The notes under the pieces were generated by a model that ran no database searches, was not told where the DNA came from, and was given only the letters and a program-made list of their open reading frames with translations. 20,645 nt of DNA. Origin: Haplomitrium mnioides (lineage: Eukaryota > Marchantiophyta > Haplomitriopsida > Calobryales). The stretch covers positions 1 to 20,645 of the forward strand of contig JBNGIS010016502.1 of NCBI GenBank assembly GCA_049999725.1, in the 5' to 3' direction. Shown one piece after another: positions 1 to 8,694 of this stretch. The position numbers and the translations under genes were made by a program. Positions within the stretch are counted from its first letter, which is position 1. Each line of letters starts with the position of its first letter.

Positions 1-1246
1 TGACCAAACAAGAACGAGTGAAGGCGAAAAGGCGACTTGTCGGCAAACTGGTCCGAACGACACGCAGGAGTGGTGAAGCGGTGACCCAGCGCAGACCGTC
101 CAACGGGAAGATGGCTGAGCCAGAAGGGCGATATGGTGCCTATCCGGTGGGGGGAAACGAAGGGCACGGTGAAATCACGATATGTCAACGAATCGGCGAG
201 CGAGATTAGGGCGGCCGGAAAACGAAGGTAACGCAGGTGCGACCGACGAAGGAGCTACAAGCGCCGAAAGGGTGACACTTCACCGCTTTGGCATCCATAA
301 GGTAAAAGTTTGACTGGGTGCGGTGGAAAGTTCAAAAGGGGTGAATGGTCTGAAAGGGCCTAGTAGTTCTTATAGCGAGCTTTCCCAAGTATTGGCGAAG
401 CTAACCTCAGGCTGGCATAGTTCTTACTTCGAGGGAACGTCGAAACGGCGACATCGACTTCGTTCTTATTCGGCGAGCAGAGGTAGTCCGCAGCAGTTCA
501 ACGGATGACGTGGCGAGCGCAGGGAGTCCGCGGGAGGGCTCGGAGATGTGGCGCGCGGAGGAGCCGGGGGATGTTTTCGAAGGTCAACTTCGAAAGAAGG
601 GGGCGCGCGACGGTCCGCCTACCCTTTGCGGGGCGGCGTCGGGCGGCGCCCTTCAGATGACGTGGTGACCCCAGGGACCCCGAGGCTTTTCACGGGACAC
701 GCGGCGCTTGGAGAGGAGTTCGCTTGACCTCGGGCAGCATGCGAGTCAACAACGGAAGGAGAAGTCAGCGCGGCGTTGGACGGCGGTGCAGCGGACGACG
801 TGGCGCAAGGAGGAGAAAGAGGTATCTATGGGGGAATCTTAGGAGATTCCTTGCAGCTAGTTCCATGGGGCACTTCGGAAGTCGGCTCCGAAGGCCTTTT
901 CGGACCTGGTTCTGCAGGAATCTACGGAATCTCTTCCCGTCAGATTCCTCGTGACTCTTCTTCCTAGTTACCGTTGTCCATGGATTTTCTTCGACCAACA
1001 GCTGGACACGCGGCGGTTGCTCCCATCCCGTGGGAACGGGATTACCGACAGTGAAGCCACGCGTCGTCGTCCCATGTCTCGAGCCAACGGCAATAACGAC
1101 TATTCATCGGATCTGGTGTCGGGGGGCAACGCGCGAGGGGAGTATATATCGGTTGTCTTCTAAATTCTTCGGGTTGATGCACAGGCAATCTCAGGGCGCG
1201 GGGCGATTGCATGTGAAGGGGAATCGCAACGTCGGGGGGCTGGGAT
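1..1246. other. G+C- and CpG-rich region without recognisable gene
   Basis: This block is visibly richer in G+C and in CpG than the rest of the window. Open frames exist in several phases on both strands, but they overlap one another, are short (60-80 codons) and show no domain I recognise, so I call none of them a gene. Short motifs recur: GACGTGGYG at 507, 659 and 797, and GGACACGCGG near 694 and 1003. A small perfect inverted repeat (TTTCGAAG / CTTCGAAA) lies at 575-582 and 588-595. A TATA-like GTATATATC sits near 1142. The block could be an LTR or the non-coding part of a large retroelement, or an intergenic spacer; the sequence alone does not decide. Confidence 0.5.
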
Positions 1247-1745
1247 CTGAATTCACTGAGAAGACAACGTGAAGTAGGGGTACTCGCTCAAGGGGAACCG
1301 GAGGATTTAGAGGAGGACTGGGGGGAGACCTAGGTGACCTCATCCTTGCAGGCGGACCAGGGCGGAGGGTTACTGATACATTGTTTTCGATTGTATTCTA
1401 GTCAATCTGGACTTCGGGAGAGGCCACCATGGGAGGACGTGGGGTCGTCTCTGCATTCTCTGTGTAGAAGCATCACGACTTGAGGACAAGGAAACCGCAA
1501 CAAGGGGCGGCTGGAGCGGGAATTCAGTGAGGAGCTACGTGAAGCAGGGGTACTAGCTCAAGAAGAACCGGAGGATTTAGAGGAGGACTGGGGGGAGACC
1601 CAGGTGACCTCATCCTTGTAGGCGGACCAGGGCGGAGGGTTACTGATACATAGCTTCGAAGGGATTCCGGCCAGTTATGACTTCGGGAGAGGCCGCCAAG
1701 TGAGGAGCTTGGGGTTGTCTCTGCCGTTCCTTGTGCGTGAGCATC
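1247..1745. repeat. Tandem duplication of a ~272-bp GC-rich unit
   Basis: Unit 1 (about 1247-1519) and unit 2 (about 1520-1745) align from the GAATTCA/GAATTCAGTGAG start through CGTGAAG-AGGGGTACT, AACCGGAGGATTTAGAGG and GGCGGACCAGGGCGGAGGG to TACTGATACAT. They then align more weakly through GACTTCGGGAGAGGCC. The first ~130 bp are close to identical; the later part carries more substitutions and small indels. No coding frame is shared by both copies. It could be sub-repeats of an LTR or of a spacer. Confidence 0.8.
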
Positions 1746-2740
1746 AGCCCAGAGTGTTCAAGGACACTTTGGTGTGTTAATTCTCAAAGTGGAGCTGAGA
1801 GAGGGGGGCTGCGTTAGTGCCCGCGCATTGCGTAGTAAGACTCGTCGAGGCTCGGGGTGGAGTGGGCTACCGGTAGCTGGTAAAGCTGTCTTCCAGAGGT
1901 GGAAGTAAAAGAAACTCTCTTCCTAGCCTGAGGAAGTAAAAGCAAGGCTTCTCGCGAGGGAAGTTAAAAAACTATCTGGAGTGGAGGGTGTGTGCGTTGC
2001 TGGGCTGCAGTTGTAAGGCAGCGGGACTCATAAGGGAAGTACACATAGTTAGAATTCCAGATGGCCTTCAAGGACTCTATTTTCTCTTGTATATTGTATA
2101 AATGTGTTTGTCTATATGTGTAGTTAGATTTCATTTCTGCATGTGTGTCCCTTTGAGTTCTTAGATTAGTGGACATCAGATCAGTTGAGCAGACCCTGGG
2201 AACACACTTGAAGGAGGAGTCCAATCCCTTGACACAAGTCTGGTTTCCTGGAGGTGAATGCTCTCTGTTCCTGATCCTATTTGCATAGTTAGGAATTAGT
2301 TAGGAATTAGTGCAGCTTAGCATGTTAGGATAGTTAGGAATAGTTGTATCAGACCTGTGACCACCCTGAAAGGGGGAGTCCAGAGCTGCGGTGTGTTCAA
2401 CTGTGCAGGTCACCAGCACCATTCTGCCCAAGCACAAATAAGGTGGTAGGGCCTAAGTCATTGGGTCCTAAGAATAAAGAGGAAGACTCACACAAGCTAG
2501 TTGGGTATTATGGATGTGGACCTGTGAGTGAATGTATGAATGGATTACTTGAGTGTGTAAAGAAGAAGAGTGAGAGAAGCACAACAGGCCTGTAAGGAGA
2601 AGGAGAGTCCTTAGGGCCTGAAAGTGGTAACTGGCGAGGGGCCATCTCAGAAAAGAACCTGAAGGCTCAAAACCTATCCTCCCCTGCATCAAAACAGGGC
2701 CTGAAAACGTTAAGGCCTGAAACAAGGGAGCGACACCCCA
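1746..2740. other. Gene-free transition region with degenerate short repeats
   Basis: No convincing coding region is visible. Composition drops from GC-rich to AT-richer near 2000. There are short direct repeats: TAGTTAGGAATTAG at 2287-2300 and 2297-2310 with a shorter form at 2331-2343, and a diverged pair of ~45-bp copies at 2178-2225 and 2341-2386 (shared CAGACC, a CAC..CTTGAA/CTGAAA segment, and GGAGTCCA). A TATA-like stretch is at 2092-2102, an AATAAA at about 2473, and GGCCTGAAA recurs between 2614 and 2725. This could be part of a degenerate LTR or an untranslated region. Frames in it are probably chance. Confidence 0.5.
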
Positions 2741-3323
2741 ATTGTCCATTCTAGGTTTAGGCAGATTCAAATTCTCTAGCCTTATTGTGATTGTTTCTTC
2801 ACGGACTCTACATCGCTGGATTGCAGACTCCTTTATTTTGTTCTTGTCTTCCTCAGACACTGTCTCAAGATTCACGTGCTCCTTTTTCCTAAAAAGTTTG
2901 CAACCCCTTGTGGGATTGCCTTCTAGCCCTTGATGTTGGAGCTTGAACTGGCTCCGGCTTTGATTCTTGCCCCAAGTTACTTGGTGATGAAGACGATGAG
3001 GCAAAAGAAGTAGACTTTGCTATAGATTTCGAGGGGGCTGGCTCCTCAATGACCGGTTCTGGAGCAGGCTTTTTCTTCTTGGCAGCGGGTTTTTTCTTTT
3101 TTGGAGCCTCAATTGGCTCAACCTCCTTTCTTTTCTTTTGAGTAGAAGGGCTTGATGCATGAATTGAAAATGTTGCCTCGCTTGGATGCGGCACCAGTTG
3201 TTGAATATTGACGCTCTGCTTGGGCTTTAGAATCTTGATATGGATGGCCAATTTTACAAAGTCGCGCTCGACGTACTTTGAGTCTTTATAGCTATCCACA
3301 AAATCCGCCAGAAATTGAGTGAA

Positions 3324-3812
3324 CTGAAAACAAAACAAAAAATAATTCAGCATAAGTACAAGTATAAGACTCGACATTCACTGCGCGTAGGGACTCTTAT
3401 AGCATTACGCTCGTGCACGCACAAGGTAGTCCATGCGCGCACATGGACTCCGAAGTCCAAGTGCGCCTTGATAATTGGAGTTCCTGCGAGCAATAAACCG
3501 AAGTCCATGCGCACATGGACTTCGGAGTCTATGGACGCATGGACTTTGGAGTCTAGGCACGCAATGATTACCAAGTCCTTGCGTCTATGGACTTGGGAGT
3601 CCATGCCCACATGGACTCCCAAGTCTATTTGTGCCTTGACGTGGGAGTCCCTACGCGCATGGACTCCCAAGTCTAGACACGCATGGACTTAGGAGTCCAA
3701 GGACTCCCAAGTCCTTGCGTGCAAGGACTCCAAAGTCCATGCTCGCATAGACTCCTTAGGAGTTGAGACTAAGTAAAGAAACAGACAAAAGAAAGAGGAT
3801 TCCACAATTTAC
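3324..3812 (-). other. Inferred intron holding palindromic repeats
   Basis: On the minus strand the segment begins GTAAAT directly after a coding-like AAG and ends with a polypyrimidine stretch plus CAG. Removing it joins two open segments in phase 0. Its length is 489 bp. About 330 bp of it is the tandem palindrome array at 3428-3754. A short spurious open frame over the array merely translates the repeat. Confidence 0.6.
3428..3754. repeat. Tandem array of ~25-bp palindromic units
   Basis: Roughly eleven units follow each other, built as AAGTCC-arm, a CG-rich 4-6-nt centre, a complementary arm, and GGACTT. The best are perfect inverted repeats: 3498-3509 with 3514-3525 (12-bp arms, centre CGCA), 3590-3605 with 3610-3625 (16-bp arms, centre CCCA) and 3710-3717 with 3722-3729 (arms AGTCCTTG / CAAGGACT, centre CGTG). 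Others, such as 3428-3435 / 3442-3449, are shorter or carry one mismatch. Arms differ between units (CCATG/CATGG, CCTTG/CAAGG) but pair within a unit. The array lies inside the inferred intron of the minus-strand gene. Confidence 0.85.
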
Positions 3813-4336
3813 CTTGCCATCTTCCTTTGTGGCCTGAAGATGCTTCACAAAAATTTCCTTCTCCTTCATTTTGGAAAAACAAAATCGTTTGTGATTTGCA
3901 CTGTAAAGGGTAATTGCATCTTGGGACTGCATAAGCAACCCGATGTTGGCTTTCTTGCCATCTTGGATCATAGTGATTTGGACCACTAGACCCAAATTGA
4001 ATTTTTCAGTTTCACCGGCAAAAAGATAAAGATGTTGATCGGGGTCTTTCAAAGAATAGTAATTTACTAGCCAATTCCACTCAATTTTTTAAGACTCTAG
4101 AGCCTTGACAACATCCAGATATCTGTATGGCTTCGGTAAAGATGGGCGGGAAACATTTCCTTGAGATGCCATTCTCAAGATGCTAGAGAAAGGTCAAATT
4201 TGAGGTAAAAAAATCTATTGAACAAAAGTTCAGAAATCTCTAAAGGCTAGAAATGGCAAAAAAGAAAGTAAATACAAAAACATCAATACCTAGAAGATGA
4301 AAACCAAAAACTGAACTCGCAATAATGGAAAAAAAC

Positions 4337-4436
4337 NNNNNNNNNNNNNNNNNNNNNNNNNNNNNNNNNNNNNNNNNNNNNNNNNNNNNNNNNNNNNNNN
4401 NNNNNNNNNNNNNNNNNNNNNNNNNNNNNNNNNNNN
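4337..4436. other. Assembly gap (100 N)
   Basis: Exactly 100 undetermined bases, the usual placeholder for a gap of unknown size. It sits between two divergently oriented pseudogenes, so a promoter region and the N-terminal exon of the plus-strand gene may be missing. Confidence 0.98.
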
Positions 4437-5138
4437 ATTTTATAGCTAAATTTTTAAAAATGCCTTTTTTGCCAAAAAATGAAAGTCCATCATAAAGAGA
4501 GCTTTGTGAAGAAAAAGCTCGATCCAATGTCAATTTCTAAATTGAAGAGAATTTCTTGTTGTCAAAATAATTGCTTGTTGTGTAAGACAGATTTTTTGAA
4601 AAGTGTGAGAGAAACGTACTTTGGACAAAGCATGAAGAATCTTGATATCACACTGCAATGAGGAATACCAAGAAAAGACTTTGATTTTGAAAATCGGCTT
4701 ACACTGTCTGGTGGTACCTTTGTCCATAGAAGAGCCTTTAAATTAATATTAGCAGCAGGGAATGATAGAATCAAAAGGATTCAAAATCTCAAAAATGCGC
4801 ATCTTAGAGGCATTTTTGGAAAAAGAGAACTATCTGCTAAAGGAGTTTTTGTACGTGAGTGGATGGACGATTTTTCTAGGGACATTACGAGAGAATGCCC
4901 ACTCATGATGTATACAGCTTGCCCAATAATTTTACAAAATTGGAAGTTTATGACTACTACACAACTTATTTGAAAGAGAAAGATCCCCATTGTATTTTTA
5001 GTTTCTCGGGTTTGGCAAATCATTGGAGAACTCATTTTCCAAATGTAAAAATTCCAAAATGCAATAGATTTGCTATTTGTGAAACATACGAAGAAATAAA
5101 ATTTTTGCTAGAAAAATTTGTCTTAGAGTTCGATAAAG

Positions 5139-5901
5139 GTAACAAATTTTCTTCTCTTTTGACACCTTTGGCTAATCCATTCTCTTTTTTCTAGACTCAA
5201 ATCCTAGTTCTAGAGATGTTTTGTTTTTTCTCAACTTACAACCAAAAGATTTTTTTTTGGCGAAGTTATTTAGCAAAGAAGATTTGAGTCGAATAATTCT
5301 TAACAAGTTGAGTTGTGAGAAGAGTATCTATGCTTGCATAGACTCTGTTGTTTTATATTTCAATTTTAACCTTGTCTGCAATCGAATAAAGCTAGAAAAT
5401 GAGTTTGATTCTTGGTGGTGACGTTAGCCTTACAACAAAATTCTTTTTGGTTTCTTTAAATGAAGAGCCATTGTAAAAAAAGTTTGAAAAAATGGTTTTT
5501 GTTGTTTGCAAATCCTATGCGCGCATGGGATTTGTTCTTGTTTCTTTTAAGACCAGTCGCGACAACATTCACAACAAGCCATGATATTGGTGTTGTCGTA
5601 TTGGTCATATGCGCGCATACGATTAGTTATTGTCTCTACTCATTCTAAACTCTCAGACAATGTATTTTGGTACCCTTTGTTTGTAAATCTTGTTTTTTTC
5701 TTTTCCAAGCAGATTTTCCTTTTTTCAAAGTGCCTAAAGTTTATTTTTAATCTCTTACAAAGTGTTTTGTTTCTACAAATTCAAACTTCTTCAAAATGAC
5801 TTGAATGTTTGTGGCATCTCATGTTGTTATTTGAAGCTACAAGTATCGACATATGCTTTATTGAACTACTTTTATATCCTTCGTGCTTTGTTCTAATGTA
5901 G
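5139..5901 (+). other. Inferred 763-bp intron of the DUF7869-like pseudogene
   Basis: The upstream coding frame stops making sense after GATAAAG at 5138, which is followed by GTAACA. The family-like sequence resumes after TTCTAATGTAG at 5901. Joining 5138 to 5902 keeps the codon phase (G + TC) and gives EFDK-VKYNRQLFLHRD, leading straight into the conserved GMDQ motif. The segment itself is AT-rich and non-coding. A nearer acceptor (CTAG at 5191-5194, 56-bp intron) exists but leads into meaningless sequence. Two copies of the CGCG-centred palindrome lie inside. Confidence 0.6.
5509..5619. repeat. Two isolated CGCG-centred palindromes in an intron
   Basis: CAAATCCTATG at 5509-5519 pairs with CATGGGATTTG at 5524-5534 around CGCG, with one mismatch in 11. 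TATGCGCGCATA at 5608-5619 is a perfect 12-bp palindrome. The centre and context (ATCCTATG-CGCG-CATGGGAT) match the arrays at 3428-3754 and 8152-8447. Confidence 0.7.
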
Positions 5902-7643
5902 TCAAATATAATCGCCAATTGTTTCTTCATCGTGACCAACAAATGAAAGAAAGATCAAAACTTGCAAACCATCGAAGAAAATGCTATGCTAATGGTCAAA
6001 AGTACTTGGGAATCATCATTGATGGTATGGATCAGAAGAAAACTCCTATTCCACACTGACCTTCGCCACAAAAAAACATTGATAAAGATTGTTTGGTAGG
6101 TGTGCATGTTGTTGGTGCCTTAATATTCAATCATGCTCTTTCTTTGAGGGTCTTGTTAACGTTTGGAAACTTGAGAAGCAATTATAATTTGACAGCTACT
6201 GTGCTCAACAAACTATTATGTGACTTTGAAAGCCCGCTGCCTCTAACTTTGTATCTTTAGTTGGACAACACGACACGAGAGAATAAAAATTCTATCATGT
6301 TTGGATATCTTAGTCTCCTTATTGACAAGAATGTTTTTCAAAAAGTCAAGGTGGGATTTCTCATGGTTGGCCATACTCATGATCAAATCGATCAAATGTT
6401 CAGCCGATTCTCGAAATGTTTAAAACGTGTCAAAGCTTTCACGATTATGATTCTTAGCAAGGCGCTTCAATTATCCTATAATCCTAAACCTCACGTGAAT
6501 CTTTTGTTGGAAACTTAGGATTTCAAAATGTTTCTACAGCAACGTCCCTCTTTGGTTCAAATGATACATGATACTACTTTTAATCAACAATTCAAATTCC
6601 GGTTAAATGATTCCAATGCAAAGATTTGGAGCAAACAGTTTTCAACATATGAATTTTGGCTACCTACGGATGGTGTTTGTCAACTCAAGTGTCTACCTAA
6701 AGTGGACAGAGAAATTTTGAGTTCAATGTTGGTTCTTCTCAAGGCATATTTTGAAATCAAATGATTTCAAAAGGAAGAAAGAGAAGTGGATGTCGAGAAA
6801 GTGGTATTTTCAATAAGGAACAACATAAGTGAGAACTACTAAAAGCTCTTTACAAATTTTGATATTCAATGGTGGAATGATTTTTTTCCTGCCCAACAAG
6901 AGATTGCGGCCTACATCCTTGAAAAAAAAAAGACGACAACTCAAAGCATAATTTACCTTTCCACCTTCACAAAGGTCAAACACTTGTTATGATTCTCAAA
7001 ATGTTTGTCTAGATTCTTAGCTTGATGCTCTATAGACAGAAGAAGATACACTCATACAGCAAATACTTTCTACACATCGAGCAATCTATAATGGAGCACC
7101 TAGGCCGCGAGAAGGGACTCTTTTGCATAATACTCGATACGAGCATAAATTCGGCAATCTACATGAGTTGAAAGCTAGAATACTTATTTGTGTTGTTGCA
7201 TCTTTGGATCCAAAGGGCAAACCATTTTGGATTGCCAAAGTTTTCAAAGTTTTATCATTTGATGAGGAAGATCCTCTAAACCCGAAACGAGTACGAGTTC
7301 AATGGTTTGCTTGTTTGGCTAAAGATGCATTTTATGGACAATACTTCCCAGAAAAAATAGCAGCAACAAAAGGGAAACGCAAATGTAAGTTACATATTGA
7401 TGTACTTGATGTGGCACAAATCATGATTATGTCTTTTGATTTTCGTCTTACCGAAAAAACCAATTGAGGAAAACTACTCTAGCTACCATTAAAGCAAATC
7501 TATTTGAGTACAAAAGACAAAAAGCCCTCAATCTTGAAATGTTTCAAAGAGATTCAATCATTGTCATTAACACTGAAACAGATCAAACAAACCTTGATGA
7601 ATCTTCTGAAGCTGAATCTGAAGAAGTCGAGACGAGTGACTAA

Positions 7644-8140
7644 AGTCATTCAAGAATTTTGTTCTATGTTCTGTATTTTCAAGTATATTTTAATTTAAGA
7701 TTATTACTTTAAAAAGTACTTGAGAACCTTTTGAAACAACATGTTGAATTTTCTACCAACTTGAACTTTTGATTGTAAGTCATTCCAAGTTGAATGTTAT
7801 TAATTCTTTGTAAATGAAACCTAAATCTTTAGTTAATATTTTTATTTGCTTTGTAAAAATGTTTTCTTCTCCAAATTGTAGGTATTTTATTTCCAACTTT
7901 ATTTTTTCTAAAAGAGTTTAAGGTTATTTTCTCGCTTAAGCATCTGTCCAAACTGACTAATTGTTTTTTCTTGTTAGGGCTTTGATGTAAAACTTAAAAC
8001 CCTTTGTGTTGTTTGACTTAGATGTAGAGCTTTGTACCTGTCTTTACTTTTAGATTCCGAATTATAAATCGAAATATTTTGTGTGCGTAGAGTTTGTTGC
8101 AAAAAAATAGAATGTTTACAGTATGTATATTTGGTTGTAG
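7644..8140. other. AT-rich gene-free 3' flank
   Basis: This strongly AT-rich stretch follows the pseudogene's terminal stop. I see no coding region, RNA gene or clear repeat here. The open frame on the minus strand crossing 7974-8312 runs into the palindrome repeats and has no recognisable content. Confidence 0.5.
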
Positions 8141-8151
8141 AAATGTGAACC

Positions 8152-8465
8152 CTATGCGCACATAGACTTTGATTCACAAGTTGAAACATTGTACGTACAA
8201 AAACTCTTTCGCAGAACCTAAAACCTAGGTTCTTGTCAATCTTTGTTGTGGAATGCTCAGATGGTGAGTCTGGATTCTTATGCGTGCATAGACTTTGGAG
8301 TGGAGTGTTCATATGGTGAGTTCGGATTCCTATGCATGTGTAGACTTTGGGATGGAGTGTTCACATGTTGAGCTTGGATTCTTAAGCGTGCAAAGACTTT
8401 GGGGTGAAGTGTTTATATGTTGAGCTTGGATTCCTAGGCGCGCCTAGACTTTGGGGTGGAAGTCC
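8152..8465. repeat. Tandem ~53-bp repeat with variable palindromic core
   Basis: About four units (near 8250, 8303, 8356 and 8409) share the frame GGAGTGTTCATATGGTGAG-TTGGATTC-core-ACTTTGGGG, after a first core at 8152-8165. The cores are CTATG-CGCA-CATAG (8152-8165), TTATG-CGTG-CATAG (8278-8291), CTATG-CATG-TGTAG (8330-8343), CTTAAGCGTGCAAAG (8381-8395) and CTAGGCGCGCCTAG (8434-8447, a perfect 14-bp palindrome). Flanks are nearly constant while the arms vary. Same centre family as in the two introns upstream. Confidence 0.8.
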
Positions 8466-8694
8466 AAGCCTTCCATAAGTTCTACCTCTCATGTACAACC
8501 CTCAAGTTTATTCCTACAAAGATTACCGATTACAACTTTGTTTGTACACAAGTCATAGACTCTTTTGTAGATCTTGAGACCTTTGTTCAGTTGAATCAAG
8601 TCTAGAAATTGGAGATGTTTCTTATTTACAATCTTAATTCAATATATTTAGCTACTGCCTTTTTGATTCTGAACTATGATACGTTTGTAAATAT
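8466..8694. other. AT-rich spacer before the satellite
   Basis: No gene, palindrome or repeat unit is visible between the 53-bp repeats and the first degenerate satellite monomer, which starts near 8695 with CCACCAACATTCAATTTGA. Confidence 0.5.

Larger units (their letters stand above)
2755..4172 (-). pseudogene. Decayed unrecognised two-exon gene
   Basis: Exon 1 runs from an ATG at 4172 to 3813 (start MASQGNVSRP), about 120 codons, with one in-frame TAA at 4091-4089. It is followed by GTAAAT (3812) and a T-rich acceptor ending TTTTCAG, so exon 2 begins at 3323. The join is phase 0 and reads EDGK then FTQFLADFVDS. Exon 2 has a globular start (FVKLAIHIKIL) followed by a low-complexity Lys/Pro/Ala/Glu/Ser linker with basic clusters (KKRK, KKKK) that look like nuclear-localisation signals. 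The frame closes at 2889; a coding-like continuation (RKKEHVNLETVSEEDKNK) appears in another frame down to about 2755, which implies a frameshift. I do not recognise the family. It points away from the DUF7869-like pseudogene across an assembly gap and may be a second gene of the same mobile element. The alternative is a decayed host gene. Confidence 0.5.
4479..7643 (+). pseudogene. DUF7869-like transposon-associated protein, broken, one intron
   Basis: The coding remains run as: 4479-4890 (Cys pairs near residue 27, then VHRRAFKLI and RIKRIQNLK; stop at 4659-4661), a frame change near 4892, 4895-5138 (FPNVKIPKCNRFAICETYEEIK), an intron, then one frame from 5904 to about 6990. That frame contains YLGIIIDGMDQKKTPIPH near 6003-6056, LDNTTRENKN at 6258-6290 and VGHTHDQIDQMFSRFS at 6366-6413. 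It holds stops at 6057, 6258, 6516, 6762 and 6840 but no frameshift. Another frame (about 7024-7467) holds FWIAKVFKV and VRVQWFACLA, a BAH/Tudor-like looking module. A last frame ends in an acidic tail (NLDESSEAESEE) at TAA 7641-7643. From memory this order matches repeat-encoded proteins with the DUF7869 domain. A D...D...D layout like an RNase-H-fold transposase is my inference. The N-terminus may lie in the assembly gap. Confidence 0.65.

Noticed and set aside
18-1272. Several overlapping ORFs in the GC-rich block
   Set aside because: High G+C lowers stop frequency; the frames overlap on both strands, are short, and show no domain or shared frame between the duplicated units.
1-1900. Ribosomal DNA or its spacer
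   Set aside because: No stretch recognisable as 18S, 5.8S or 25S sequence is present and the TATA-like site at 1142 does not match the plant rDNA start consensus I know; spacer origin cannot be excluded but is unsupported.
3347-3670. Minus-strand ORF of 107 codons with a regular DSxVHxxxD pattern, and its plus-strand partner
   Set aside because: The peptide period is that of the palindrome array inside an inferred intron; it is a by-product of the repeat.
3428-3754. CRISPR-like array
   Set aside because: Units are palindromes with no constant repeat and variable spacer structure, in a plant-like genome with introns and retroelements.
5139-5194. Very short 56-bp intron (GTAACA...TTTCTAG)
   Set aside because: Splicing here leads into non-coding sequence, while the acceptor at 5901 restores the conserved protein in phase.
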